Shown piece by piece: positions 54,366 to 62,680 of a stretch of DNA of 64,000 nt. The position numbers and the translations under genes were made by a program. The notes beneath the pieces are model-generated. The model saw only the letters and a program-made list of their open reading frames with translations, searched no databases and was not told where the DNA came from. Position 1 is the stretch's first letter; every line of letters begins with the position of its first letter. This DNA comes from Bacillus salipaludis (GTDB lineage Bacteria > Bacillota > Bacilli > Bacillales_B > DSM-18226): assembly GCF_004358205.1 (NCBI RefSeq), contig NZ_SMYO01000017.1:24825-88824 (forward strand), in the 5' to 3' direction.

Positions 54366-54502
54366 CACAGAGCCACAAGCAAAGAAAAAGAATTCAAATT
54401 CTGAAGGCACTTAAAACTTTCTTAAAACTAAAAGAACATGTTCTATGTATTCTCAAAATGGTTCAATTATTAACTTACATTTAAATAATTGATATTTAAA
54501 GT

Positions 54503-54604
54503 ATAGCTGCGTATGCAGCTATTTTTGTACCCCAACTCAATGTAACATAATAGATATCTTGTTACATTGGGTGAATTTCAGATCTTTTGCTTATTAAGCT
54601 AAAG
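54503..54604 (+). repeat. Composite repeat copy S4 (right array)
   Basis: TATAGCTGCGTATGCAGCTA plus T5GT, palindrome AATGTAACATAATAG...CTTGTTACATT (54539-54568), GGGTGAATTTCAGATC, TTAAGCTAAAG end. The best reference for the full tail. Confidence 0.8.
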
Positions 54605-54736
54605 ATGCAGGTTTATTGATGAACAAGGGCTCAAATTTTGTTGTTAGAACTTTATTATTAAATATTATATATATGGGGGATAATACGAATAAAAATAGCA
54701 GAATTTTACATACGCAAAAAAGGGGACAATACGGAG

Positions 54737-55558
54737 ATGAGTGAAGCAATCAATTTACATAGAAGTGCGATTGACATACTGGCGGCGACAAGCCGGACTT
54801 TCTTTATTCCTATTAGTTATCTACCGACGGGATTGCAAGAGGTTGTTACATCTGCTTACTTATGCATGAGAGCTATTGACGAGATTGAAGACCATCCTCA
54901 ACTTCAATTGGAATCCAAACATAATCTTTTAAATTCAATAAGCCTGCTCTTGAAAAAGCCCTTCAATAATCAGGAGTTAATGGCCTTATTTTACGCTTAT
55001 AACTCCATCTTACCTGAGGTTACCTTGCGATTTAGCGATTGGATAAAGCTTTGTCCACCAACAATTGTAGAAAATATTTCGAATGCAACATCTATTATGG
55101 CGAAGGGAATGGCTGACTGGGCTTTAAAACGGTGGAGGATTCGGAATGAAGAAGATTTAGATGAATACACATTCTACGTTGCAGGTTTAGTAGGAGTCAT
55201 GCTCTCAGATATTTGGAAGTGGTACGATTCTGTTGAAACGGACAAGGATTTAGCTATAGCCTTTGGTCGTGGCTTGCAGTCAGTCAATATTCTTCGAAAT
55301 CGTGCTGAAGATTTAGAACGTGGTGTTGATTTCTTTCCCGATGGATGGGAGTTAGAAGATATGTTTATGTACGCTCAACGTAACTTAGCATTAGCTGACG
55401 TTTATTTGAAGGATATTAAGCCCGGTCCGATCCTTAATTTTTGTGAAATCCCTTTAGCGCTTGCACATGGTACACTTAATGCTTTAAAAGAGGGAAAGGA
55501 AAAAATGAGTAGAGCTACCGTAACTGAAATAGTTAGTAGAGTAGTAAATAGAAAATAA
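54737..55558 (+). CDS. Squalene/phytoene synthase-family protein
   Basis: 273 aa. First Asp-rich motif AIDEIEDHP near residue 47 and second region NILRNRAEDLERGVDFFP near 190, plus KGMADWALKRW and YVAGLVGVMLSDIW helices, as in head-to-head prenyl synthases. The second motif reads NxxRNxxED rather than the usual NxxRDxxED. Enzymes of this family condense FPP or GGPP; the Bacillus relative YisP acts as an FPP phosphatase, so a synthase activity should not be assumed. No other isoprenoid gene is present. Unit gene between S4 and S5. Confidence 0.75.
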   Translation: MSEAINLHRSAIDILAATSRTFFIPISYLPTGLQEVVTSAYLCMRAIDEIEDHPQLQLESKHNLLNSISLLLKKPFNNQELMALFYAYNSILPEVTLRFSDWIKLCPPTIVENISNATSIMAKGMADWALKRWRIRNEEDLDEYTFYVAGLVGVMLSDIWKWYDSVETDKDLAIAFGRGLQSVNILRNRAEDLERGVDFFPDGWELEDMFMYAQRNLALADVYLKDIKPGPILNFCEIPLALAHGTLNALKEGKEKMSRATVTEIVSRVVNRK

Positions 55559-55614
55559 GACTTTAAAATTTAAAATACCTTATTGTTTCACTAACAGCGA
55601 GTTAGTTAAGAAAA

Positions 55615-55814
55615 ATTAGCTGCATAAGCAGCTTTTTTTGTGCTCTGAAAAAATGTAACATAATGTATATTAAGTTACTTTTGGTTTCCCTAAAATAATG
55701 GACTTATTCATTCGTCCTTTATTAGGAACTATTTTGAAAAATAAGTTACATTCATTTTATTGAAAATACTGTTCTTATCTGACGGATTAGAGCAGCACCT
55801 CTGTGACTAAGGCC
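55615..55814 (+). repeat. Composite repeat S5 and array end (right array)
   Basis: ATTAGCTGCATAAGCAGCT plus T7GTG, palindrome AATGTAACATAATGTATATT then AAGTTACTT, then the array-end sequence (TTTGGTTTCCCTAAAATAA ... CTGTGACTAAGGCC) shared with the left array end at 17111. Closes the inverted-repeat unit. Confidence 0.8.
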
Positions 55815-55852
55815 AACTAGCAACAGATTTAAAGTAAACAAAGAAAGGGCCT

Positions 55853-56167
55853 TCAGGTCCTTTCTTTTACTTTGATAAACCATGGCATTCCCCAATAAGA
55901 AATGTTTATATTTTTTAATTGTTTGTTTAAATCCCATTGCTTTGGCTTCTCTATCTCCATAAACCATTCAGCCCCATTTTGTAGCCATTCTTCTCGATAA
56001 CTTTCTATTGTATACCCTAATTCTTCATCATCAAACCCTGGTTGAAATCCACAGCAAGCACACATAATCCTTATATCTGGAACTCCTGTTTTACTATATA
56101 AAGGACCAGGTAAACAGTTATAACCACATACTGAACAAACAAAAAATTTCTTTTTTCTAAAAAACAT
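55853..56167 (-). CDS. Cysteine-rich hypothetical protein (104 aa)
   Basis: CSVCGYNC near residue 11 and CACCGFQPGFDDEE near 36 give a two-knuckle zinc-ribbon-like N-terminus; the rest contains EWLQNGAEWF and a tryptophan-rich end. This pattern occurs in small Bacillus proteins of the CPCC-like kind. A hairpin AAAGGGCC/GGTCCTTT with T-rich ends lies just after its stop. Confidence 0.55.
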   Translation of the reverse strand: MFFRKKKFFVCSVCGYNCLPGPLYSKTGVPDIRIMCACCGFQPGFDDEELGYTIESYREEWLQNGAEWFMEIEKPKQWDLNKQLKNINISYWGMPWFIKVKERT

Positions 56168-56293
56168 CTCCCCATCCCCTAAAGAATCCCTAAAATTCCA
56201 CTGTAATATTTATCCGTTTTTACTAAGAAGTATTGTTATTGACTAATAGAGTTAATTATGAACAAAGTTCTTTATTACCGGCATTTAAATTTA

Positions 56294-56812
56294 CTAGACT
56301 TTATTAGTTATCTCCTTTTTATAAATTGAACTTAACAGTAGTTTTCCTCTACGCAATCTTGTTTTTATAGTAGAGATATTTAAGTTTAGTTCACCATGAA
56401 TATCGATTATGGAATAGCCACGAAAATAATAAAGGTAAAGCACTTCTTTATATATATTGGGGAGTAAATTAAGCATTTCTTTAAGATTTTTACTATCCCC
56501 TTGAAAGAGCAGTTCTAATTCGGGTGTTCTCTCTTCAACACCTGATAAAGCTAATTTTTCAGAAAGCAATATTTTATTTTTATAGTTTTTACGTAAATAA
56601 TCAATACAATGATTTTTTGTTAATTTATAAAGCCAGGTGTTTAAGGAGCACTGTCCTGCAAATTTATCGCGATTATAATAGTATTTCATGAAGACTTCCT
56701 GAGTAATATCCTCTGCTAGATAAAAGTCTCTTACATATGATAAGGCATGCTTGTATATTTTCTTTTTATAATTGCAGTATAATTCATCAATTTCATCGAT
56801 CTTTTGTAACAT
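56294..56812 (-). CDS. ECF-type RNA polymerase sigma factor
   Basis: 172 aa with sigma-2 (YVRDFYLAEDITQEVFMKYY, CSLNTWLYKLTKNHCIDYLR) and sigma-4 (LPNIYKEVLYLYYFRGYSIIDIHGELNLNISTIKTRLRRG) regions. A TATAAT box and a half palindrome of the repeat family lie upstream (56863-56890). No anti-sigma gene is adjacent. Confidence 0.85.
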   Translation of the reverse strand: MLQKIDEIDELYCNYKKKIYKHALSYVRDFYLAEDITQEVFMKYYYNRDKFAGQCSLNTWLYKLTKNHCIDYLRKNYKNKILLSEKLALSGVEERTPELELLFQGDSKNLKEMLNLLPNIYKEVLYLYYFRGYSIIDIHGELNLNISTIKTRLRRGKLLLSSIYKKEITNKV

Positions 56813-57236
56813 ACCAATATCAATTCCAATCCTTTTCCTATAATTCCCATTATATAGTAAATTTGAACCTGTTACATTATGTATTTAAGTTTTAGCGAAT
56901 ATTCCTTAATGTATATGAAGGCCTTTAGTCTTCAAACACCCATTAAAAGGCTTGATTCTAAGTTGACGGTACCCCTTGTAAAAATTAATACCAAGAACAA
57001 AACAATTTTTATGTTGTGTTTTTGGGCTATTTTACCACTTATATTTTTATTGTTGATTGTAAAATGTGAATAAATGGATGTTCTTCTCTAAAGAGAAAGG
57101 TAGGATTTAATAAATTCTTTTTTTGAACAGTATGGCAGAGGTAGAAATTCAAAAACTAAAATTGGAAAATAATTGGAATTGAATTGATTTAAGAGGGGGA
57201 ATTTATCAATAACAAAATATAAAGAGGTGAACTGTA

Positions 57237-57698
57237 TTGAAAAAGATTGTTGTTATGCTTTTTTCTGCTATATTAGTGCTTTCAACAGGTAATTTAATCA
57301 GTGCCGAGACCGCTAAACCAAAAGTGATTGTAACCCCTAAGGGTAACAAGGTGAAAGTGAAAAAGGAAATATACGCGACCACCGAAGACATACTTTTAAG
57401 ATTGATGGAACCTAAGGTAAATAAAATCATCACAGATAAATACGGTAAGCAAATGTCGTGGCGTATTGAAAAAATAAGAGATGTTGCGTTAATCGCTGAC
57501 CATATTAAAAAGGATTCTGAAGTTTGGTATGATATGAAGATGTTTGTAAAAGTAAACGAAGCGGAAAAAAGTGATTTTCAATCTTATGATGATATTGAAG
57601 TAAGGATAGATATTCCTAACATGTTTACACATGACAGGTATAAAAATACTAATTCAGATATGAAAGTTACATTACTTAAGTATGAACAAATGAAGTAA
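57237..57698 (+). CDS. Secreted protein, DUF3888-like
   Basis: 153 aa, TTG start after AGAGGTGA. Signal peptide ending near ISAETAK. Soluble domain with TTEDILLRLMEPKVNKIITDKYG, the typical opening of DUF3888, and EVWYDMKMFVKV. Followed by a strong terminator. Function unknown. Confidence 0.6.
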   Translation: MKKIVVMLFSAILVLSTGNLISAETAKPKVIVTPKGNKVKVKKEIYATTEDILLRLMEPKVNKIITDKYGKQMSWRIEKIRDVALIADHIKKDSEVWYDMKMFVKVNEAEKSDFQSYDDIEVRIDIPNMFTHDRYKNTNSDMKVTLLKYEQMK

Positions 57699-57711
57699 AA
57701 GGGATTAAAAA

Positions 57712-57735
57712 ATCAGGGCTTATTTTAGCCCTGAT
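57712..57735 (+). terminator. Terminator of the 57237 gene
   Basis: ATCAGGGCT, loop TATTTT, AGCCCTGAT, then TTCTT. Confidence 0.85.
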
Positions 57736-57837
57736 TTCTTAAGGTAACCTAAAACAGTTGTGTCAGACACTCCCAAATGTCTAAATTAATCCTGCTGGGG
57801 TAAAGGCTGGAAATTTCTCAATAACAAACAAATTAAA

Positions 57838-57864
57838 GAGCCTGTGTGTATCAGGCTCAATTTT
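57838..57864. terminator. Terminator after the 57877 gene
   Basis: GAGCCTG, loop, CAGGCTC with A/T-rich flanks on both sides; it can end transcripts from either strand. Confidence 0.65.
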
Positions 57865-57876
57865 TATTACCCATTT

Positions 57877-58446
57877 TTACTTCCTAGGTTTTAGGTACTT
57901 ATCAATATAAACATCTCCACCAGCAACTAATTTTTTTGTTTCAACATCAAATACTGCACATCTGCCATAGAAATCTTTATCTGTATCCTTAAAGGAATAG
58001 AAAAAATAAACCTGTCTGTATGGACTGACTGCCTGATTAAATTTTATTTGTATATCTGGGTAGCTAGTAAGGATGCCATTTCCATCCCAAGTTATATATT
58101 TAAATCTTTCCACCTCATGAAACAGTACCTTTTTTCTAAAATTTACTGATGCATCAGGCATGTCTTTAAAGAGGGCAGTATCCATGTTTCCCATTTTATT
58201 TTTATGCTTTTTGTAAAACTCATAATGTTTTTTGTAAAATTCCTGATGAACTGGGTAACTCCTTTTCCTTAGTGCCTCATAAAATTGATCCACAGTTTCA
58301 GTAAATACTTTTTCTTTATTGGCAGGATAAAGATATTCACCTTTAGTTGAATCAGTTGACTTGTTGGTGTCTGCAAATACATTGTTTCCTGTTAAAAACA
58401 AGAAGAAAACTGTAATAATTATTACTTTTCCATGTTGTTTCATCAT
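57877..58446 (-). CDS. Secreted hypothetical protein (189 aa)
   Basis: Signal peptide (VIIITVFFLFLTGNNVFADT), then a basic soluble domain with repeated (E/Y)FYKKH motifs and a beta region YRQVYFFYSFKDTDKDFYGRCAVFDVETKKL. GGGAGG upstream. Convergent with the DUF3888-like gene. Not recognised. Confidence 0.5.
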   Translation of the reverse strand: MMKQHGKVIIITVFFLFLTGNNVFADTNKSTDSTKGEYLYPANKEKVFTETVDQFYEALRKRSYPVHQEFYKKHYEFYKKHKNKMGNMDTALFKDMPDASVNFRKKVLFHEVERFKYITWDGNGILTSYPDIQIKFNQAVSPYRQVYFFYSFKDTDKDFYGRCAVFDVETKKLVAGGDVYIDKYLKPRK

Positions 58447-58539
58447 TACCCATTTTACCTCCCAGTATTAACCTACCTCATAGATTTAGGTTTTCCTTAA
58501 ATAAAATGCTTTACTAGGAGCAGTGAATATTTTGGCTTG

Positions 58540-58773
58540 ATGTTATTGAAATTGTTTGTATTTATTTTTATTATAGGATCACTAACTCTTCCCTTTAAAA
58601 TCTTTAAAATTAGTGAACTTAAGAAGAACATTGTTTATTTATGCCTTATTGCATTTTTATGCTTTGTTATTTTAACAGACACAACTGAAAATGTTAATCA
58701 CAAGTTACCCATTTTTATGGGGTTGTTTCTAGCAGCTACTGGATTAGTAAGGAAACTAAAACAAAGGAAATAA
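58540..58773 (+). CDS. Small membrane protein, DUF3953-like (77 aa)
   Basis: Three hydrophobic segments separated by short charged loops, ending GLVRKLKQRK; start at the ATG following a TTG. DUF3953 is a tentative match. Confidence 0.45.
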   Translation: MLLKLFVFIFIIGSLTLPFKIFKISELKKNIVYLCLIAFLCFVILTDTTENVNHKLPIFMGLFLAATGLVRKLKQRK

Positions 58774-58801
58774 TGGATAAGCCAAATGTGGAGGAATAAT
58801 T

Positions 58802-59158
58802 TTGCAAAAATTTAAAGAATTTTATTGGGATATTTTATATAGGCTGTTTGGAATTAAATCTAAAAAAGCAGGATGGACATCATTTTCCCCCTTGAAAATT
58901 GTACCTGAATATACAGTTGACTTGGAAAAAGGTCAAGTTACAGGAGTAGTAAAATATAATAAAAAGGCATATATGACTGTTATTATTGATGTTCCTAATG
59001 ATAAAACTGTAGTAAATGGTAGTCTTAGAAGAATTCACAAACATACTAAACCTTTTAAAAAGCACAATTACATTCAAATTATTAAAGATGAGGCAGAGTT
59101 TTATATTGAAAATAAAATAGCCAATCCAAAAGAATATTATGATGATTTTTTTTCTTAA
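58802..59158 (+). CDS. Hypothetical protein (118 aa)
   Basis: TTG start with GTGGAGGAA upstream. No signal or membrane segment; N-terminal helix (FKEFYWDILYRLFGI) then beta strands (TGVVKYNKKAYMTVIIDV). Not recognised. Closely follows the 58540 gene. Confidence 0.45.
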   Translation: MQKFKEFYWDILYRLFGIKSKKAGWTSFSPLKIVPEYTVDLEKGQVTGVVKYNKKAYMTVIIDVPNDKTVVNGSLRRIHKHTKPFKKHNYIQIIKDEAEFYIENKIANPKEYYDDFFS

Positions 59159-59187
59159 TAGGAAAGTAATTAAAGGTGGTTTAAGCT

Positions 59188-59577
59188 ATGGAGAGATTGG
59201 AAGAACTTCTCCCATGAGATAAGCATGACTCCAAAAGAGTTGCTCAATTAAAATATTTAGATAGAAATGAAGTTATCCCTTTACTACCTGAATTATTGAC
59301 TTGGATTCAGGATATCAACTGGCCTATAGCAACTGATGTTGCAGAATTATTGTTAAGCTATCCAAATGAGATTTCACCATATATCAAAAAGGTATTTTCA
59401 ACTAATGATGATATATGGAAATATTGGTGTCTAGAATCTTTAATTAAAAGAATGCCTCTAGAAATAAGGTTGGCATTTAAAGAAGATTTAGTTAGAATGG
59501 CAGACAAACCAACTGTGGGTGAAAAGAAAGAGGAAGTTGATGTACTGGCAATGGAAATATTAAACCTTAAAAGGTAG
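59188..59577 (+). pseudogene. DUF5071-like gene with an in-frame TGA
   Basis: A GGTGG-led ATG at 59188 opens MERLEELLP, then TGA at 59215, then DKHDSKRVAQLKYLDRNEVIPLLPELL and TWIQDINWPIA, the normal DUF5071 sequence in the same frame. An immunity-type role is suggested for DUF5071 in some genomes but is not assured. A sequencing error is possible. Confidence 0.6.
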
Positions 59578-59590
59578 GTGCATTGAAATT

Positions 59591-59875
59591 ATGACTCAGT
59601 ATATTTATATAGCATCACCATTAAGATTACCTAAAGGTTCATTTGGATCAACCCCAATCTCTCCTGAACAACCTAATATCTTTAAAGATGAGTATGATTT
59701 TGCTGAGTTGTATTTTGAAAATAATTATGATAGTGAAACAAAAAGAAAATTTTCTTACAGTCCACACTTTTCATTTAAATATCAAGTTGCTGTCATGTCT
59801 TATCATATTCCTTTAAAGCATTGGGAAAAAGGTGTTTTTGATAAATTAAATTTGAGCCACTTTTATACGATTTGA
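59591..59875 (+). pseudogene. 5' part of a gene hit by the IS21 element
   Basis: MTQYIYIASPLRLPKGSFG ... SYSPHFSFKYQVAVMSYHIPLKHWEKG is intact up to the IS boundary at 59852; the last residues come from the IS. The 3' portion resumes at 62393 (ALERKCLNILYSYLEDVIQ). Restoring the sequence without the IS and one AATT copy leaves the two parts two bases out of frame, with a TAA between. The family is small cytoplasmic proteins of Bacillus; function unknown. Confidence 0.55.
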
Positions 59876-59970
59876 TCACATAAAAAATGAGCCACATGAT
59901 TTCCAATTTTATTAACCTCTCTTATGATAGGAAGTGACCAAACTTACTTCATATGAGAGGACAAAAAAGG

Positions 59971-61500
59971 ATGATCGAAATGGCTCAATTTCATAATATC
60001 AAATTCTTAAAAGAGGTTGAAGGGTTATCTCAAAGGCAAATTGCCACAAAGCTTGGAATTTCCCGTAATACCGTAAGTAAATATCTTAAAGAGAATTCAG
60101 CGCCGACCACTGTTTTGCGAAAAACAGTCTACGGGACAAAAGAGTATTCTCCAGAAACAAAGCGTGTCATTCCAATCATAGACCGATGGCTAGAAGATGA
60201 CCTAAAGCACTGGAAAAAACAAAAGCATACTGCCATTAAAATATATAAGAGATTAGTAGATGAATATGATTTTAAAGGATCTGCCTCCAACATCCGTAAA
60301 ATCGTAGCCAAACGCAGACAACAAATTCAGGAAGTCTTTATTCCTCTTGATTTTCAACTCGGCCACCAATTCCAATTCGACTGGGGAGAGGCGGATATTA
60401 TTCTACAGGGTCGAACTCTACGTATTTACCTCTTCTGCGTTCAGCTTTCAGCTAGCCGTATGCGGTTTGTAAGAGCGTATCACCATGAAAAACAGGAAGC
60501 ATTCCTAGATGGTTTTGTTCATGCGTTTGAGTTTTTAGGCGGAGTTCCAACAGAGGGTCTACTTGATAATCTCAAAACAGCTGTACAAAAAATTCTACAG
60601 GGAAGGGATCGGCTTGAACAGGAGTCATTCATAGGCCTCCAAGCACATTATGTGTTTAAAGCAGAATTCTGTAATCCTGCAAGTGGTAACGAAAAAGGGC
60701 GAGTCGAAGGCACAGTTGGTTATGTGAGAAGGAATGCCTTGGTACCTTTACCTGAAGTTCAATCAGTAAGCGAGCTAAATGACTATCTCTTGGATTGGTG
60801 TTTAAGAGAGGCCGGAAGGACTCATGTCCCAAATAAATCAGAGACCGTCTTAGAAATGTGGGAGAAAGAAAAAGATTATCTTCATCCCCTTCCAACGAAC
60901 CGGTTTGAAGCTTGTAAGCTTTTATCATGCAAGGTTAATAAAACATCCCTTATTACAGTGGAAACCAATCGATATTCTGTACCCTGTAGCTATGTGGGTC
61001 AAGCTGTATGGGCAAAAATTTTTGTCGACCGTGTAATCGTAGTGGCTCAAAACCATGTGATCGCAGAACACACGCGCTCCTATGAACGCAATCAGATGAT
61101 TACGGTTCTTGATCATTATCTCGAGGTGTTGCTTAAAAAGCCAAGGGCAATCCGTGACGCTCATGCATTCCAATCAACAGAAATCCCTGATGTATTCAAA
61201 CGATTTCATTTAAAAATGCGCGAGCAGGAAGCATCTGTAGGTGATCGAAAGTTCATACGACTTCTCCTCCTCCATCGTGATATTGGTATGGATAATTTAA
61301 CAAAGGCATTATTGGAAGCAGAGAAAACGCAAGTTTTCCGATATGAGAAAGTCCATGAAATCATACAAATGCTTACAAACCAACTCATACCAATAAGTAC
61401 TCTTTCTGCGGACAAAACTCCTATTAATCTTCTTGATTACAAAGTGAACAAGTCCAATATAGAGCAGTATGGTCAATTAACAGGAGGCGCGAGGAAATGA
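59971..61500 (+). CDS. istA: IS21 transposase IstA
   Basis: 509 aa from the ATG at 59971 (GAGAGGA upstream; another ATG lies six codons earlier). N-terminal HTH (LSQRQIATKLGISRNTVSKYL), then the DDE catalytic core: FQFDWGEADI (Asp), GLLDNLKT (Asp) and NEKGRVEGTVG (Glu); C-terminal basic region. Stop overlaps istB. Confidence 0.92.
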   Translation: MIEMAQFHNIKFLKEVEGLSQRQIATKLGISRNTVSKYLKENSAPTTVLRKTVYGTKEYSPETKRVIPIIDRWLEDDLKHWKKQKHTAIKIYKRLVDEYDFKGSASNIRKIVAKRRQQIQEVFIPLDFQLGHQFQFDWGEADIILQGRTLRIYLFCVQLSASRMRFVRAYHHEKQEAFLDGFVHAFEFLGGVPTEGLLDNLKTAVQKILQGRDRLEQESFIGLQAHYVFKAEFCNPASGNEKGRVEGTVGYVRRNALVPLPEVQSVSELNDYLLDWCLREAGRTHVPNKSETVLEMWEKEKDYLHPLPTNRFEACKLLSCKVNKTSLITVETNRYSVPCSYVGQAVWAKIFVDRVIVVAQNHVIAEHTRSYERNQMITVLDHYLEVLLKKPRAIRDAHAFQSTEIPDVFKRFHLKMREQEASVGDRKFIRLLLLHRDIGMDNLTKALLEAEKTQVFRYEKVHEIIQMLTNQLIPISTLSADKTPINLLDYKVNKSNIEQYGQLTGGARK

Positions 61501-62255
61501 CAACAGAACTACTTTTAGACCACTTAACTAAACAACTACGGATACCGACGATTGCAGCACAATATGGTTCTCTCGCAAGAGAGGCTGAGGAGCGTAACTT
61601 AAGCTATGAAGAATTTCTATTGGCTTTACTAGAAGCAGAATCAGAGTCTAGAGAAGAAAATCAAAGGCAAAGAAGGCTGAAACAAGCTGCTTTTCCTGTC
61701 CAGAAAACACTAGATAGCTATGATTTTAGTTTGATGCCAAGTCTGAATAGAAACCGTTTCCTGACTCTATCAAAAGGAGATTTTGTGGAGAAGAAGGAAA
61801 ACATAATATTTTTAGGGAACAGTGGGACCGGAAAGTCACATCTAGCGACGGGCCTCGGCATTGAAATGATTAAAAATGGCTATAAAGTTAAGTTTATTAC
61901 AGCTGCGGAATTAGTTGAAGAACTCCTTTTGGCAAATGAAGAACATAAACTAGGTGCATTGGAGAAAAGGTGGCTCAAATTTGATTTAATCATCATAGAT
62001 GAACTTGGCTACGTGCCATTCTCGAAAATTGGGTCTGAGCTATTATTCCAATTCTTTGCCGGTCGTTACGAACGAGCTAGCGTTATGATAACTACGAATC
62101 TAGAATTTACTGAATGGACCTCTATATTTGGAGATGAAAAAATGACCGCAGCCCTCTTAGACCGACTAACTCATAGGGCACATATCCTCCTCCTCAATGG
62201 AGAATCATATCGATTTAGACAAAGTATGAAACAAAGGGACGAGGGAGACCAGTAG
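61497..62255 (+). CDS. istB: IS21 helper ATPase IstB
   Basis: 252 aa AAA+ ATPase: Walker A GNSGTGKSH, Walker B LIIIDELGYVPF, sensor TTNLEFTEW. It selects targets and activates IstA. GTG/ATG start overlaps istA (ATGA). Confidence 0.92.
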   Translation: MTTELLLDHLTKQLRIPTIAAQYGSLAREAEERNLSYEEFLLALLEAESESREENQRQRRLKQAAFPVQKTLDSYDFSLMPSLNRNRFLTLSKGDFVEKKENIIFLGNSGTGKSHLATGLGIEMIKNGYKVKFITAAELVEELLLANEEHKLGALEKRWLKFDLIIIDELGYVPFSKIGSELLFQFFAGRYERASVMITTNLEFTEWTSIFGDEKMTAALLDRLTHRAHILLLNGESYRFRQSMKQRDEGDQ

Positions 62256-62268
62256 GCCAGGAGCGCGA

Positions 62269-62314
62269 GGAGTTTAGGGGATTTTGCCCCTCGGGGCAAA
62301 ATCCCCTAAACTCC
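62269..62314. repeat. Perfect 22-bp-stem hairpin inside the IS21 element
   Basis: GGAGTTTAGGGGATTTTGCCCC, a two-base loop and its exact complement, between istB and the right end. No T-tract. A long perfect stem like this can block read-in transcription or translation or be a protein site. Confidence 0.75.
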
Positions 62315-62392
62315 CAATCCTCCCCCCAATATGGAAATAATCCAGAATGATGTGGCTCACTTTTGAAGTGATCACTATGGCTCAAATTAATA

Positions 62393-62617
62393 TTGACAAA
62401 TACAAAAGGGGATGCTTTAGAGAGAAAGTGTTTAAATATACTGTATTCTTATCTAGAAGATGTAATACAAGCTAGTGGGGTTTTAGAGTATTATACTTCT
62501 TTAAGTGGTAAAGAACATGGGCATATTTCAAATAAGAGACAAATTAGTTGGGGTGAAATAAAAACGCCATATGACCTAGTACTAGATGACATGGAGTTTT
62601 GGACTCTTACATTGTAG
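62393..62617 (+). pseudogene. 3' part of the gene interrupted by the IS21 element
   Basis: Frame TNTKGDALERKCLNILYSYL ... KTPYDLVLDDMEFWTLTL continues the protein begun at 59591. It lacks its own ribosome site. Stop at 62615. Confidence 0.55.
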
Positions 62618-62680
62618 GTTTTCAAATTCTTTGGCTGACTATAACTATTTTAAGGAGCAAAGAATTTGGGGCTTAAGACC

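Larger units (their letters stand above)
52774..55814. mobile_element. 3.04-kb unit bounded by 38-bp inverted repeats, no transposase
   Basis: The left edge GGCCTAGTCACAGGGG with TGCTGCTCTAGTCCATCAGAT (52774-52810) and the right edge, inverted at 55777-55814 (GGCCTTAGTCACAGAGG with TGCTGCTCTAATCCGTCAGAT), match at about 34 of 37 positions with one gap. Inside are five composite repeats, small membrane genes, a pseudogene and a phytoene synthase-like gene, all on the plus strand. It looks like a non-autonomous mobile unit or the remnant of one. Confidence 0.6.
59853..62384. mobile_element. IS21-family insertion sequence
   Basis: Left end TGAGCCAC (59853) and right end GGCTCA (62384), with nearby subterminal repeats TGAGCCACATGATTTCC and, inverted, TGAGCCACATCATTC; ATCA-containing motifs GATCAC on both ends. 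AATT on each side (59849-59852 and 62385-62388) is the likely 4-bp target duplication. Contains istA and istB. 2.53 kb. Confidence 0.85.

Noticed and set aside
52854..55814. Integron attC interpretation of the palindromes
   Set aside because: The arms read AATGTAAC/GTTACATT and lack the attC core GTTRRRY; no IntI-type integrase is in the window. The nearest tyrosine recombinases belong to the Tn554-like element.
56879..57073. 64-codon plus-strand frame with a hydrophobic end
   Set aside because: No ribosome site; it begins within a half palindrome of the repeat family and near the sigma-factor promoter.
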